In this document: in pieces, positions 54,103 through 62,159 of the stretch | Layout: each line of letters begins with the position of its first letter | Position numbering within the stretch: position 1 is the first letter of the stretch | Assembly (NCBI RefSeq): GCF_029945805.1 | Contig: NZ_JAQSDH010000035.1 | Location: 124,001-188,000, forward strand | DNA length: 64,000 nt | Reading direction: 5' to 3' | Source of the DNA: Flavobacterium sp. | GTDB lineage: Bacteria; Bacteroidota; Bacteroidia; Flavobacteriales; Flavobacteriaceae | The notes under the pieces: generated by a model | What the model was told of the DNA's origin: nothing | The model's database searches: none | Seen by the model: the letters and a program-made list of their open reading frames with translations, nothing else | Made by a program: the position numbers and the translations under genes

Positions 54103-55089
54103 CTACTCAAAGACAGTGCCGCTTTTAACAAAGTACTTGTAAACAATGCTGTTCGACCGATAATAGTTTTCCAATTGTGGTGCGTTTCTTTTCTTTAACG
54201 TTTTGTTTATCAGAAGGAAAAAATAAAAATGGGCTTTAACAATTGCCCAACAATGAGAAAATTTACCTTTCAATATAAATTGAATTCCGGCAACGCCATC
54301 CAGCAAGAGACGCGCGAAAAGGATAAGAAACAGTTTGTTCTCAGGTAAGTTTTTGGTTAACATCAACAATGAATTTCTAAAATTCAACAATGTTTTTTTG
54401 GGATTGCTTTCGTTTAAAGTTGCTCCGCCAACATGATACACCACCGATTTTGAAGTGTATTTGGCTTTGTAGCCTAAATTAAATGCCCGCCAACACAAAT
54501 CGATTTCTTCTTGATGCGCAAAGAAATCACCATCAAAACCATTCAATTTTCTATAAATTTCTTTACGGATGAAAAAACAAGCACCGCTTGCCCAGAAAAT
54601 TTCTAGTTCGTCATTATATTGTCCGTTGTCTTTTTCTATGGTGCCAAATAGCCGGCCACGGCAATACGGATAACCATATTTATCGATGAAACCGCCTGCT
54701 GCTCCAGCATATTCAAAATATTCTTTGTTTTTGTAATCTAAAATTTTGGGTTGAATAATCGCGATAGTAGATTCCGAATCAAAAATCGATAGAATAGGAT
54801 TTAGCCAATTTTCTGTAACTTCGATATCTGAATTTACTAGTGCATAATACTCTTCCTCAACTTGCTGCAAAGCGCTATTGTATCCGTTAGCAAAACCATA
54901 ATTTGCATCATTTTGAATAATTGTAATAGAGGGAAACTGCTGTTTTATAAACGCAATCGAATTATCTGTAGAAGCATTGTCCGCAACATAAACGTTCGCC
55001 TTATCAGAATACGCCATAATTGAAGGCAGAAATTGTTCTAATAATTTTGCTCCATTCCAATTTAATATAACGACAGCTATTTTTTTCAA
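54103..55089 (-). CDS. Family 2 glycosyltransferase
   Basis: The 328-residue protein begins VVILNWNGAKLLEQFLPSI and has VADNASTDNS, NYGFANGYNSALQ and a DSD-like LVNSDIEV metal motif, followed by FDGDFFAHQEEIDLCWRAFNLGYKAKY, the usual GT2 acceptor region. A C-terminal hydrophobic stretch (LFLILFARLLLDGVAGIQFIL) is a membrane anchor. It transfers a sugar, probably rhamnose-like, to a cell-surface polysaccharide; the donor cannot be read. It follows the HsdR_N-like gene after 11 bases. Confidence 0.92.
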   Translation of the reverse strand: MKKIAVVILNWNGAKLLEQFLPSIMAYSDKANVYVADNASTDNSIAFIKQQFPSITIIQNDANYGFANGYNSALQQVEEEYYALVNSDIEVTENWLNPILSIFDSESTIAIIQPKILDYKNKEYFEYAGAAGGFIDKYGYPYCRGRLFGTIEKDNGQYNDELEIFWASGACFFIRKEIYRKLNGFDGDFFAHQEEIDLCWRAFNLGYKAKYTSKSVVYHVGGATLNESNPKKTLLNFRNSLLMLTKNLPENKLFLILFARLLLDGVAGIQFILKGKFSHCWAIVKAHFYFFLLINKTLKKRNAPQLENYYRSNSIVYKYFVKSGTVFE

Positions 55090-55100
55090 GGTTTGTTTGG

Positions 55101-55562
55101 TTATTTGTGGATTTGGTTATTTGAAAAAGCAGGTAATTCTTCTAGAAAAATATAACATTCGTTCTCGAAATCCATTTGACAAAAGTAATGATTTAGTCCG
55201 TTAGTTACCATTAGGTATTCGGCTTTCAACTTTAGGTTGTACCGCGCAATTTGATCGAATGTGTCTTGTGAAATTTTTACTTCGGGCGCCTTGCATTCCA
55301 CCAAAAGAAAAAAATTGCCATCCGGATAAAAAACAACAATATCATAGCGCTTGTTGATGTCATTGACTTTGACTAATTTTTCGACATTAAGGTATGCTTT
55401 AGGATAATTTTTATCTTTTAATAGAAATTGAACCGTGTGTTGTCGCACCCATTCTTCGGGAGTAAGAATGATAAACTTTTTCCTGATGTCATCAAAAATA
55501 GACACTTTATTTTCACTATTTTTGAAGCGAAATGAAAAGGATGGAAAATTAAGTTTTTGCAT
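55101..55562 (-). CDS. HsdR N-terminal-like PD-(D/E)xK domain protein
   Basis: The 153-residue protein is a stand-alone type I restriction HsdR N-terminal-like domain (family HSDR_N_2): RKKFIILTPEEWVRQHTVQFLL, then YDIVVFYPDGNFFLLVECKAP with the D..E-x-K nuclease core, and FDQIARYNLKLKAEYLMVTNGLNHYFC. It is not linked to other restriction genes here and has a conserved place beside holA in Flavobacteriia, so it is more likely a housekeeping nuclease than defence. The real substrate is unknown. Confidence 0.88.
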   Translation of the reverse strand: MQKLNFPSFSFRFKNSENKVSIFDDIRKKFIILTPEEWVRQHTVQFLLKDKNYPKAYLNVEKLVKVNDINKRYDIVVFYPDGNFFLLVECKAPEVKISQDTFDQIARYNLKLKAEYLMVTNGLNHYFCQMDFENECYIFLEELPAFSNNQIHK

Positions 55563-55612
55563 AAAGCAAATGTAATTTAAAATTCAAAATTTAAAATTCA
55601 AAATTCCATAAA

Positions 55613-56617
55613 ATGGAAGAAGTAGTAAAAATAATCAACGACATCAAAGCTGGCAAAATCAAACCAATCTATTTTTTGATGGGTGAAGAGCCGTATTATA
55701 TTGATAGAATTACGGAATATCTGGAAAACAATCTGTTAACAGAAGACGAAAAAGGATTTAATCAAATGGTGCTATATGGCCGTGACACTACTGTTGATGA
55801 AATTGTTTCGAATGCGAAACGGTATCCAATGATGTCGGAGCGACAAGTGGTTATTGTAAAAGAAGCACAAGAACTTTCGAGAACTATTGACCAAATTGAG
55901 AAATATGCCGAAAATCCACTGCCTAGTACGGTTTTGATATTTGCTTACAAATATAAAACACTAGATAAGCGCAAGAAGTTTGTCAAAACCCTAGAAAAAA
56001 ATGGATTGCTTTACGAAAGTAAAAAGATGTATGACAACAAAGTCGGGGAGTGGATTAAAAGAGTTTTGCAAGGCAGAGATTACGGAATTGAGCCTAAAGC
56101 GATGGCGATGCTAGTAGAATTTCTGGGGAATGATTTGAGCCGAATTGCAAACGAATTAAGTAAACTGGAAATCATCTTGCCAAAAGGAAGCACTATTACG
56201 CCGCATCATATTGAAGAAAATATTGGATTTAGTAAAGATTTCAATGTATTTGAATTTCGGAAAGCAATTGGCGAGAAAAACCAACTGAAAGCCTATCAAA
56301 TTGCCAATTATTTTGCTCAAAACCAAAAGGACAATCCCCTTGTAATGACCAACGGATTAGTATTTAGTTTCTTTTCAGCTTTGCTGCAATACCATGGTTT
56401 AAAAGATAAATCGGCAAACAATGTAGCCAAGGTTTTAAGAGTAAGTCCTTTTTTTGTTAACGATTACATTTCAGCTGCACATAATTACCCAATGAAAAAA
56501 ATAAGTGCCATCATTGGAACTTTACGAAATGTGGATGTGAAAAGTAAAGGCGTTGGTGCGAATGCTCTTCCACATGGAGATTTACTAAAAGAAATGTTAG
56601 TAGGCATTTTTAATTAA
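55613..56617 (+). CDS. holA: DNA polymerase III subunit delta
   Basis: The 334-residue protein has IKAGKIKPIYFLMGEEPYYIDRI and GRDTTVDEIVSNAKRYPMMSERQVVIVKEAQ, the start of the delta clamp-loader ATPase-like domain, and the collar region RVSPFFVNDYISAAHNYPMKKIS. Delta opens the beta clamp in the loader complex. The gene ends convergent with the NlpC gene and overlaps it by eight bases. A short AT-rich tandem (TTTAAAATTCAAAA twice) lies just upstream. Confidence 0.94.
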   Translation: MEEVVKIINDIKAGKIKPIYFLMGEEPYYIDRITEYLENNLLTEDEKGFNQMVLYGRDTTVDEIVSNAKRYPMMSERQVVIVKEAQELSRTIDQIEKYAENPLPSTVLIFAYKYKTLDKRKKFVKTLEKNGLLYESKKMYDNKVGEWIKRVLQGRDYGIEPKAMAMLVEFLGNDLSRIANELSKLEIILPKGSTITPHHIEENIGFSKDFNVFEFRKAIGEKNQLKAYQIANYFAQNQKDNPLVMTNGLVFSFFSALLQYHGLKDKSANNVAKVLRVSPFFVNDYISAAHNYPMKKISAIIGTLRNVDVKSKGVGANALPHGDLLKEMLVGIFN

Positions 56618-57164
56618 GTACACTTATTGCTTTTACAAATCTTTGTTTATAGCCCTCTACTTTTAGACTTGTAATAACCACTTTCATTTCGCGTCCTGAA
56701 GTAGAATGAATAAAATCGCTGTCCATTCCTTTTGGATTTGTAACAATGCCGAGATGACCGATGACATTGTTGGTTGGACTTAAAAACACTAAGATATCGC
56801 CTTTCTTTACGTTATTAATTGGAACTTCTTTTCCAAAATTCTTATATTGTGGCGAACTACGTGGAACCTCAATTTTAAAATGCTTGAAGACATAATATAC
56901 AAATCCCGAACAATCAAATCCATTAGTAGAACAACCCGCGGCAACATAGGGAGTTCCTAATAATTCCGTTCCATAACTTACAACGCTGTCCCTTAAAGTT
57001 GTTTGATTTTTGTTCGAATTTAGTAGCGTTTCTTTACTACTAGTTACATTCTTAAGTCGCCAGGATTTAGTTTCTTTAAGTGAGGTAATTGCAACGAATA
57101 ATCCAATAAGCATTATACTAGTTACTGTAATAATTTTTATAATACTCATACTTTTAATTTTCAT
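56610..57164 (-). CDS. C40 (NlpC/P60) cell-wall peptidase
   Basis: The 184-residue protein has a membrane anchor or signal at the N-terminus (SIIKIITVTSIMLIGLFVAI) and the NlpC/P60 catalytic core: Cys in FDCSGFVYYVFK, His in IGHLGIVTN, and a third polar residue in HSTSG. These enzymes cut D-gamma-Glu-meso-Dap bonds in peptidoglycan. The ATG at 57164 (MKIKSMSIIK) is chosen; 57182 is an alternative. It overlaps holA by eight bases tail to tail. Confidence 0.92.
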   Translation of the reverse strand: MKIKSMSIIKIITVTSIMLIGLFVAITSLKETKSWRLKNVTSSKETLLNSNKNQTTLRDSVVSYGTELLGTPYVAAGCSTNGFDCSGFVYYVFKHFKIEVPRSSPQYKNFGKEVPINNVKKGDILVFLSPTNNVIGHLGIVTNPKGMDSDFIHSTSGREMKVVITSLKVEGYKQRFVKAISVLN

Positions 57165-57321
57165 ATTGGAAATTAGGAACAATAATTTAGTTCATTTACA
57201 AAGCTAACCTAATTTATATAAATTAAAGTTAAAAGAAGTTAAGGGCTAAGGAGCAATTTGGAATAGGATACATTTAACATTCTTTTAAAGAGCGATGAGA
57301 TAGATTTGTAAATAAATTCAT

Positions 57322-57329
57322 TAAATTTG
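57322..57329 (+). promoter_or_regulatory. -7 promoter box of the alcohol dehydrogenase gene
   Basis: TAAATTTG fits TAnnTTTG; the predicted transcription start is about 30 bases before the ATG at 57367. A clear -33 TTTG at the proper distance is not seen. Confidence 0.45.
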
Positions 57330-57366
57330 TTAGGCATAAAAAAATAATCAAAACCGTAAAAAGCAA

Positions 57367-58425
57367 ATGGAAACAATTAATGTAAAAGCATTCGGAACTG
57401 ATAGCACGACAGCGCCTTTAAAAGAAATGAATATCCAGCGAAGAGTAGTATTACCAAAGGATATTGAGATTGAAGTTTTATATTGTGGTGTATGTCACTC
57501 CGACTTGCATACAGCGCGTAACGACTGGGGATTTACAACATATCCCGTAGTTCCAGGTCACGAAATTGTAGGTAGGGTAACCAAAGTAGGTAGTGAAGTA
57601 AGTAAATTAAAAGTAGGTGATATTGCCGCTGTAGGATGTTTGGTAGATTCATGCCGTACTTGTAGCAGTTGTGAACAGGATTTAGAGCAATATTGCCAGA
57701 ATGGCTGGGTTGGAACTTATGGTGGACAGGATAAACATTTGGGTGGATTTACACACGGCGGTTATTCAGAAAAAATTGTAGTTGATGAAGACTTCGTTCT
57801 AAAAGTTCCTGCAAATTTAGATTTGGCCGCTGTGGCGCCACTTTTGTGTGCCGGAATTACAACTTGGTCACCATTACGTCACTGGAAGGTTGGTAAAGGA
57901 ACTAAAGTAGCGGTTGTTGGGCTTGGCGGATTAGGGCATATGGCCATTAAATTGGCTAAAGGATTAGGTGCTGATGTAACACTGTTCTCTAGAACGCCAG
58001 ATAAGGAAAAAGACGCTTTAGAGTTAGGAGCTGATGCGGTAATTATTTCTACAGATGATACTCAAATGGCTTCTGTTGCAGGAAAGTTCGATGTAATTAT
58101 TGATACTGTTCCTTATATGCACGACTTGAATCCGTATGTTGCAACATTAGCGATTAGTGGAACTCTTGTTGTAGTTGGATATTTAGGAGGCTTAGAGCCT
58201 TTATTGAATACGGTTCCAATGATTATGGGGCGTAAATCTATTGCAGGTTCATTAATTGGTGGAATTGCTGAAACGCAAGAAATGCTAGATTTCTGTGGCG
58301 AACACAACATTGTTTCTGAAATAGAAATCATCAAGATGCAAGATATCAATGAAGCCTACGAAAGAATGCAAAAAAGCGATGTGAAATACCGTTTCGTGAT
58401 CGATATGGCTTCTTTAAAAGCTTAG
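57367..58425 (+). CDS. Zinc-dependent NAD(P) alcohol dehydrogenase (CAD/YahK-like)
   Basis: The 352-residue protein has the catalytic zinc site (YCGVCHSDLHTARNDWG, PGHEIVGRV), the structural zinc cysteines (CRTCSSCEQDLEQYC), and the Rossmann motif VVGLGGLGHMAIKLAKGLGADVTLFSR with an S-R after strand 2 that favours NADPH. It belongs to the cinnamyl alcohol dehydrogenase-like branch (YahK/Adh6), reducing aldehydes. It is monocistronic, with a promoter box upstream and a terminator after. Confidence 0.95.
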   Translation: METINVKAFGTDSTTAPLKEMNIQRRVVLPKDIEIEVLYCGVCHSDLHTARNDWGFTTYPVVPGHEIVGRVTKVGSEVSKLKVGDIAAVGCLVDSCRTCSSCEQDLEQYCQNGWVGTYGGQDKHLGGFTHGGYSEKIVVDEDFVLKVPANLDLAAVAPLLCAGITTWSPLRHWKVGKGTKVAVVGLGGLGHMAIKLAKGLGADVTLFSRTPDKEKDALELGADAVIISTDDTQMASVAGKFDVIIDTVPYMHDLNPYVATLAISGTLVVVGYLGGLEPLLNTVPMIMGRKSIAGSLIGGIAETQEMLDFCGEHNIVSEIEIIKMQDINEAYERMQKSDVKYRFVIDMASLKA

Positions 58426-58446
58426 TAATTAATTGATGTATTTGTA

Positions 58447-58478
58447 AAAGACATTCTTAACGGAATGTCTTTTTTTTT
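58447..58478 (+). terminator. Intrinsic terminator after the alcohol dehydrogenase gene
   Basis: The stem AAAGACATTC/GAATGTCTTT with a six-base loop is followed by a T-run to 58478. It separates the dehydrogenase gene from the nos promoter. Confidence 0.88.
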
Positions 58479-58518
58479 GGCCCAAAAATAAATATGTTAT
58501 ATATTTTAATTCAATAAG

Positions 58519-58563
58519 TATGATTCAAATCATAATTTAACAGTTGTTTAACTATTAAATTTG
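58519..58563 (+). promoter_or_regulatory. FNR/CRP-type site and -7 box of the nos operon
   Basis: The palindrome TATGATT-CA-AATCATA (58519-58534) contains TGAT-N4-ATCA, the core of FNR/CRP-family sites. The -7 box TAAATTTG lies at 58556-58563, so the predicted start is near 58570 and the site is centred about 43 bases upstream, close to the -41.5 of class II activation. No good -33 element is present, in keeping with an activator-dependent promoter. The ATG follows at 58589. Confidence 0.65.
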
Positions 58564-58588
58564 TCTTAATAATTTAAACCCTAATATT

Positions 58589-59068
58589 ATGAATAAAATA
58601 GCATTATTACTTGTAGCAACAGTATTACTTATCTCTTGTGGTAAAAAAGAAGGCAGCAATGACGATTTTTCAAAACCTACACCTGTGGATGAATCTGCTG
58701 TTGCAAAAGACCCTTCAGACTATGATCCTAAAAGAGGAGAAGGAAAATTTGATAAAGTAGAATTGGGAGCTTCTGTTGACCAAGCTATGGCTGCAGACGG
58801 TGAGAAATTAGCTGAAGTTAAATGTACTTCTTGCCATAAATTGACCGACGAAAAACTAGTAGGTCCAGGATGGAAAGGCGTAATGTCTCGTCATCAACCA
58901 GAATGGATTATGAATTTTATTACTAATCCCGATCCGATGATTACTAAAGATCCAAAAATGCAAGCGCAATTGGAAATTTGTTTGGTACGTATGCCTAATC
59001 AAGGATTAAATGATGATGAAGCACGTCACGTATTAGAATTTATGCGTAAAAACGACGGAGTAAAATAA
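58589..59068 (+). CDS. Lipoprotein c-type cytochrome of the nos cluster
   Basis: The 159-residue protein has a lipoprotein signal (IALLLVATVLLISC), a linker, and one haem c site CTSCH (about residue 81) with a distal Met candidate in LVRMPNQGLNDDEARHVLEFM. Its position directly before nosZ is common in Bacteroidota nos clusters and suggests that it gives electrons to NosZ. It starts the operon after the FNR-type promoter. The gap to nosZ is 26 bases. Confidence 0.92.
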   Translation: MNKIALLLVATVLLISCGKKEGSNDDFSKPTPVDESAVAKDPSDYDPKRGEGKFDKVELGASVDQAMAADGEKLAEVKCTSCHKLTDEKLVGPGWKGVMSRHQPEWIMNFITNPDPMITKDPKMQAQLEICLVRMPNQGLNDDEARHVLEFMRKNDGVK

Positions 59069-59094
59069 ACCACACTTATTAAACCTAATATATT

Positions 59095-61083
59095 ATGAAT
59101 AAAAATAAATTAAGTACCCTACTTTTTGCTTTTGTACTGTCAAGTGCTTTGTTTACTTCTTGTAAACCAAAAAACTCAACGGATGCTGTTAGCGGTGACG
59201 CTGCTAAACGGGTATATGTTGCGCCAGGAAAGTATGACGAATTCTACAACTTCGTATCTGGAGGTTTTAGTGGTCAAATGAGTGTATATGGTCTTCCAAG
59301 TGGAAGAATGCTTAAAGTTGTTCCAATCTTTTCTCAAGATCCAGAAAGTGGATGGGGATTTAGTGAAGAAACTAAACCTATGTTAAACACTTCTGAAGGA
59401 TTTATTCCGTGGGATGATCAGCATCACCTTGAATTGTCACAAACAAACGGTGAAGTGGATGGACGATGGATTTTTGCCAATGCAAACAATACACCGCGTA
59501 TTGCGAGAGTTGATTTAAAACGTTTTAAAACAGCAGAAATCATTGAATTACCGAATTCTGCAGGGAATCACTCTTCTCCATTTATTACTGAAAATACAGA
59601 ATATGTAGTAGCAGGAACACGTTTTGCTGTACCTGGAGATTATGAGGATGGAGATGTGCCAATTAATACGTACAAGAAAAATTTTAAAGCACACGTTAGT
59701 TTTATCAAAGTGGATAAAGAATCGGGTAAAATGGACTTGTCTTTCCAATTGCGTTTGCCAGGAGTTAATTTTGACCTTTCTCATGCCGGAAAAGGAAAAT
59801 CTCATGGATGGTTCTTCTTTACTTGTTATAATTCAGAACAAGCCAACACACTTTTAGAAGTTAATGCTTCTCAAAATGATAAAGATTTTATCATGGCAGT
59901 GAACTGGAAAAAAGCAGAAGAGTATATCAAAGCGGGTAAAGGTAAAATGGAAAAAGCTAAATATGCTCACAATACATGGAATGACGATACGCATACAGGT
60001 ACTTCTGAGATGAAAGACGAAGTTTTAGTATTAGATGCAATGGCAATGAAAGACATTTGTTATTTAATGCCATGTCCAAAATCGCCACACGGTTGTGATG
60101 TTGATCCAACAGGAGAATACATAGTGGGTTCTGGAAAATTAGCCGCTTTAATTCCGGTATTTAGTTTTGATAAAATGATCAAAGCAATTGGTAAAAAAGA
60201 TTATGAAGGTGACTATGAAGGAATTCCTGTGTTGAAATACAACTCTGTTTTATACGGTGAAGTTCAAAAACCAGGTTTAGGACCATTACACACAGAATTT
60301 GACGGAAAAGGAAATGCTTATACTACGTTCTTCGTTTCTTCTGAAGTAGTGAAATGGGATATCAAAACACTTAAAGTCTTAGATAGAGTTCCTACGTATT
60401 ACTCTGTAGGTCACTTATGTATTCCTGGAGGCGATTCTAAAAAACCTTTCGGGAAATACTTAATCGCGTACAATAAAATTACAAAAGACCGGTATTTGCC
60501 AACGGGTCCAGAGTTAACGCAATCAGCACAACTATATGACATTAGTGGAGATAAAATGCAGCTGTTGTTAGATTTTCCAACCATTGGGGAACCTCACTAT
60601 GCACAAGCAGCTCCAGCTGATTTAATTCGTAACAACGGTCAATTGAAGATTTACGACATTAAGAAAAATAATCACCCTAGGGTAGCCAAAGGTGAAAAAG
60701 AAACTAAAGTCGTAAGAGAAGGAAATAAAGTACATGTTTACATGACAATGGTTCGTTCTCACTTCTCTCCAGATAATATTGAAGGAATTAAAATGGGTGA
60801 TGAAGTGTACTTTCACATAACAAATCTTGAACAAGATTGGGATGTTCCTCACGGATTTGCGATTAAAAAAGCCCCAACAGCTGAATTGTTAATCATGCCA
60901 GGTGAAACTGCTACTTTATATTGGAAACCAACTAAAGTTGGAATTGTACCATTCTATTGTACCGACTTCTGTAGTGCGTTGCACCAAGAAATGCAAGGAT
61001 ACATAAGAGTATCTCCCGCAGGAAGCAATGTACCACTATCATTTAGTTTAGGTACTAATTTGCCAGCTTCAGCAACAAAATAA
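59095..61083 (+). CDS. nosZ: Nitrous oxide reductase NosZ, clade II-like, Sec/lipoprotein form
   Basis: The 662-residue protein begins with a Sec-type lipoprotein signal (LLFAFVLSSALFTSC) rather than the twin-arginine leader of clade I enzymes. CuZ ligands can be picked out in DDQHHLELS, NFDLSHAGKG, SPHGCDVDPTG, LGPLHTEFDG and VGHLCIPGGD; the CuA domain at the C-terminus has the upstream His in WDVPHGF and the C-T-D-F-C-x3-H-x3-M pattern (CTDFCSALHQEMQG). It reduces N2O to N2 in the periplasm. Clade II assignment is by leader and cluster make-up. A hairpin terminator follows it, so downstream genes may be expressed at a lower level. Confidence 0.96.
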   Translation: MNKNKLSTLLFAFVLSSALFTSCKPKNSTDAVSGDAAKRVYVAPGKYDEFYNFVSGGFSGQMSVYGLPSGRMLKVVPIFSQDPESGWGFSEETKPMLNTSEGFIPWDDQHHLELSQTNGEVDGRWIFANANNTPRIARVDLKRFKTAEIIELPNSAGNHSSPFITENTEYVVAGTRFAVPGDYEDGDVPINTYKKNFKAHVSFIKVDKESGKMDLSFQLRLPGVNFDLSHAGKGKSHGWFFFTCYNSEQANTLLEVNASQNDKDFIMAVNWKKAEEYIKAGKGKMEKAKYAHNTWNDDTHTGTSEMKDEVLVLDAMAMKDICYLMPCPKSPHGCDVDPTGEYIVGSGKLAALIPVFSFDKMIKAIGKKDYEGDYEGIPVLKYNSVLYGEVQKPGLGPLHTEFDGKGNAYTTFFVSSEVVKWDIKTLKVLDRVPTYYSVGHLCIPGGDSKKPFGKYLIAYNKITKDRYLPTGPELTQSAQLYDISGDKMQLLLDFPTIGEPHYAQAAPADLIRNNGQLKIYDIKKNNHPRVAKGEKETKVVREGNKVHVYMTMVRSHFSPDNIEGIKMGDEVYFHITNLEQDWDVPHGFAIKKAPTAELLIMPGETATLYWKPTKVGIVPFYCTDFCSALHQEMQGYIRVSPAGSNVPLSFSLGTNLPASATK

Positions 61084-61099
61084 TAGTAATGACAATCAT

Positions 61100-61134
61100 G
61101 AGGGAGCAATTTAAAACTGCTCCCTCTTTTTTTT
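61100..61134 (+). terminator. Hairpin terminator within the nos cluster
   Basis: The stem GAGGGAGCA/TGCTCCCTC with a nine-base loop is followed by eight T's. It sits 17 bases after nosZ, while the accessory genes continue 16 bases later, so it is likely a partial terminator or a 3' stabiliser that sets NosZ above its assembly factors. Confidence 0.82.
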
Positions 61135-61149
61135 AAATAAATCTTCAAA

Positions 61150-61734
61150 ATGAAAATATCAAATTTAACTTCGCCTTCACAAGTGATGCTTTTGATTGCA
61201 GGATTGCTTTTTATAGGCTCTTTATTTGTGCCAATGTGGAGAATTGAATTATCGGCTCCACAATATCCTGAAGGATTGATGTTGCAATTGCATGCGAACA
61301 AAATTGCGGGTGATGTAGATATTATAAATGGTTTAAATCATTATATTGGTATGGCAACACTACACACCGAGAATTTCTTTGAGTTTAAAGTTTTACCCTA
61401 TGTTTTTAGTGCTTTTGCATTGATTTCTTTTTTACTGATATTTATTAATAAACGAAAGGCTGTGTTTGGCTTTTTAATAGTATTCGTACTATTTGTAGTT
61501 GTTGCAGGAATTGATTTTTACAGATGGAATTATGAATATGGCCATAATTTAAACCCAGATGCTGCAATCAAAGTGCCAGGAATGTCGTATCAACCACCAT
61601 TAATAGGGTATAAGCAATTATTAAATTTTGGAGCTTATTCTATTCCGGATACTGGAGGCTGGATGCTTGCAGGAGCAGGAATCTTAATTGGATTAGTTGT
61701 TTTAAAAGAATTTAAATTTAAAAAAGCAGTATAA
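61150..61734 (+). CDS. nos-associated membrane protein
   Basis: The 194-residue protein has four to five predicted helices (VMLLIAGLLFIGSLFVPMW, VLPYVFSAFALISFLLIF, AVFGFLIVFVLFVVVAGIDFY, GGWMLAGAGILIGLVVL). Between helix 1 and 2 is a periplasmic part with APQYPEGLMLQLHANKIAGDVDIINGLNHYIGM, containing several His and Met residues. Such proteins are regular parts of Bacteroidota clade II nos clusters. A role in copper delivery or electron flow to NosZ is inference. Its stop overlaps the nosL start by one base (TAATG). Confidence 0.72.
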   Translation: MKISNLTSPSQVMLLIAGLLFIGSLFVPMWRIELSAPQYPEGLMLQLHANKIAGDVDIINGLNHYIGMATLHTENFFEFKVLPYVFSAFALISFLLIFINKRKAVFGFLIVFVLFVVVAGIDFYRWNYEYGHNLNPDAAIKVPGMSYQPPLIGYKQLLNFGAYSIPDTGGWMLAGAGILIGLVVLKEFKFKKAV

Positions 61735-62153
61735 TGAAAATTATATCTTATTTTTTGCTCTTCACACTAATGATCTCTTGTGGTAAAAAAGAAGCAGAAC
61801 CTATTAAATTAGCCATTGACGGATGTGAATTTTGTAAAATGAAAATTGCAGACGGAAAATTTGGTGGCGAAATAATAACAACTAAAGGACGAGTGTACAA
61901 ATTTGATGATGTCCATTGCATGATGAATTATCGTAAAGAGAATGAAGCCAAAAAGGTGCAATCTTTTTACATTCATGATTTTAATCAAAGCAATGTACTC
62001 ATACCAGCCGAAACTTCTTTTTATATAAAAGGCGGCGATATCAATAGCCCAATGCATGGCAATACCATTGCTGTTCAAACAAAAGAAGAAGCGGAACAAT
62101 TAGCAAAAAAATTTAATGCAAATGTTATTTCTTGGAGTGAAATTAGTAAATAA
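61734..62153 (+). CDS. nosL: NosL copper chaperone lipoprotein
   Basis: The 139-residue protein has a lipoprotein signal (YFLLFTLMISC) and the NosL copper motif C-E-F-C-K-M-K-I near residues 31-38, followed by KFDDVHCMMNY and the beta-strands ending in SPMHGNTIAV. NosL binds Cu(I) in the periplasm and helps build the CuZ site. It overlaps the gene before and is followed by nosD after six bases. Confidence 0.94.
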   Translation: MKIISYFLLFTLMISCGKKEAEPIKLAIDGCEFCKMKIADGKFGGEIITTKGRVYKFDDVHCMMNYRKENEAKKVQSFYIHDFNQSNVLIPAETSFYIKGGDINSPMHGNTIAVQTKEEAEQLAKKFNANVISWSEISK

Positions 62154-62159
62154 AAGTAA

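Noticed and set aside
55101..55562. Second restriction system
   Set aside because: Only a stand-alone HsdR_N-like domain is present, with no methylase, specificity subunit or helicase; it sits in a core-gene setting beside holA.
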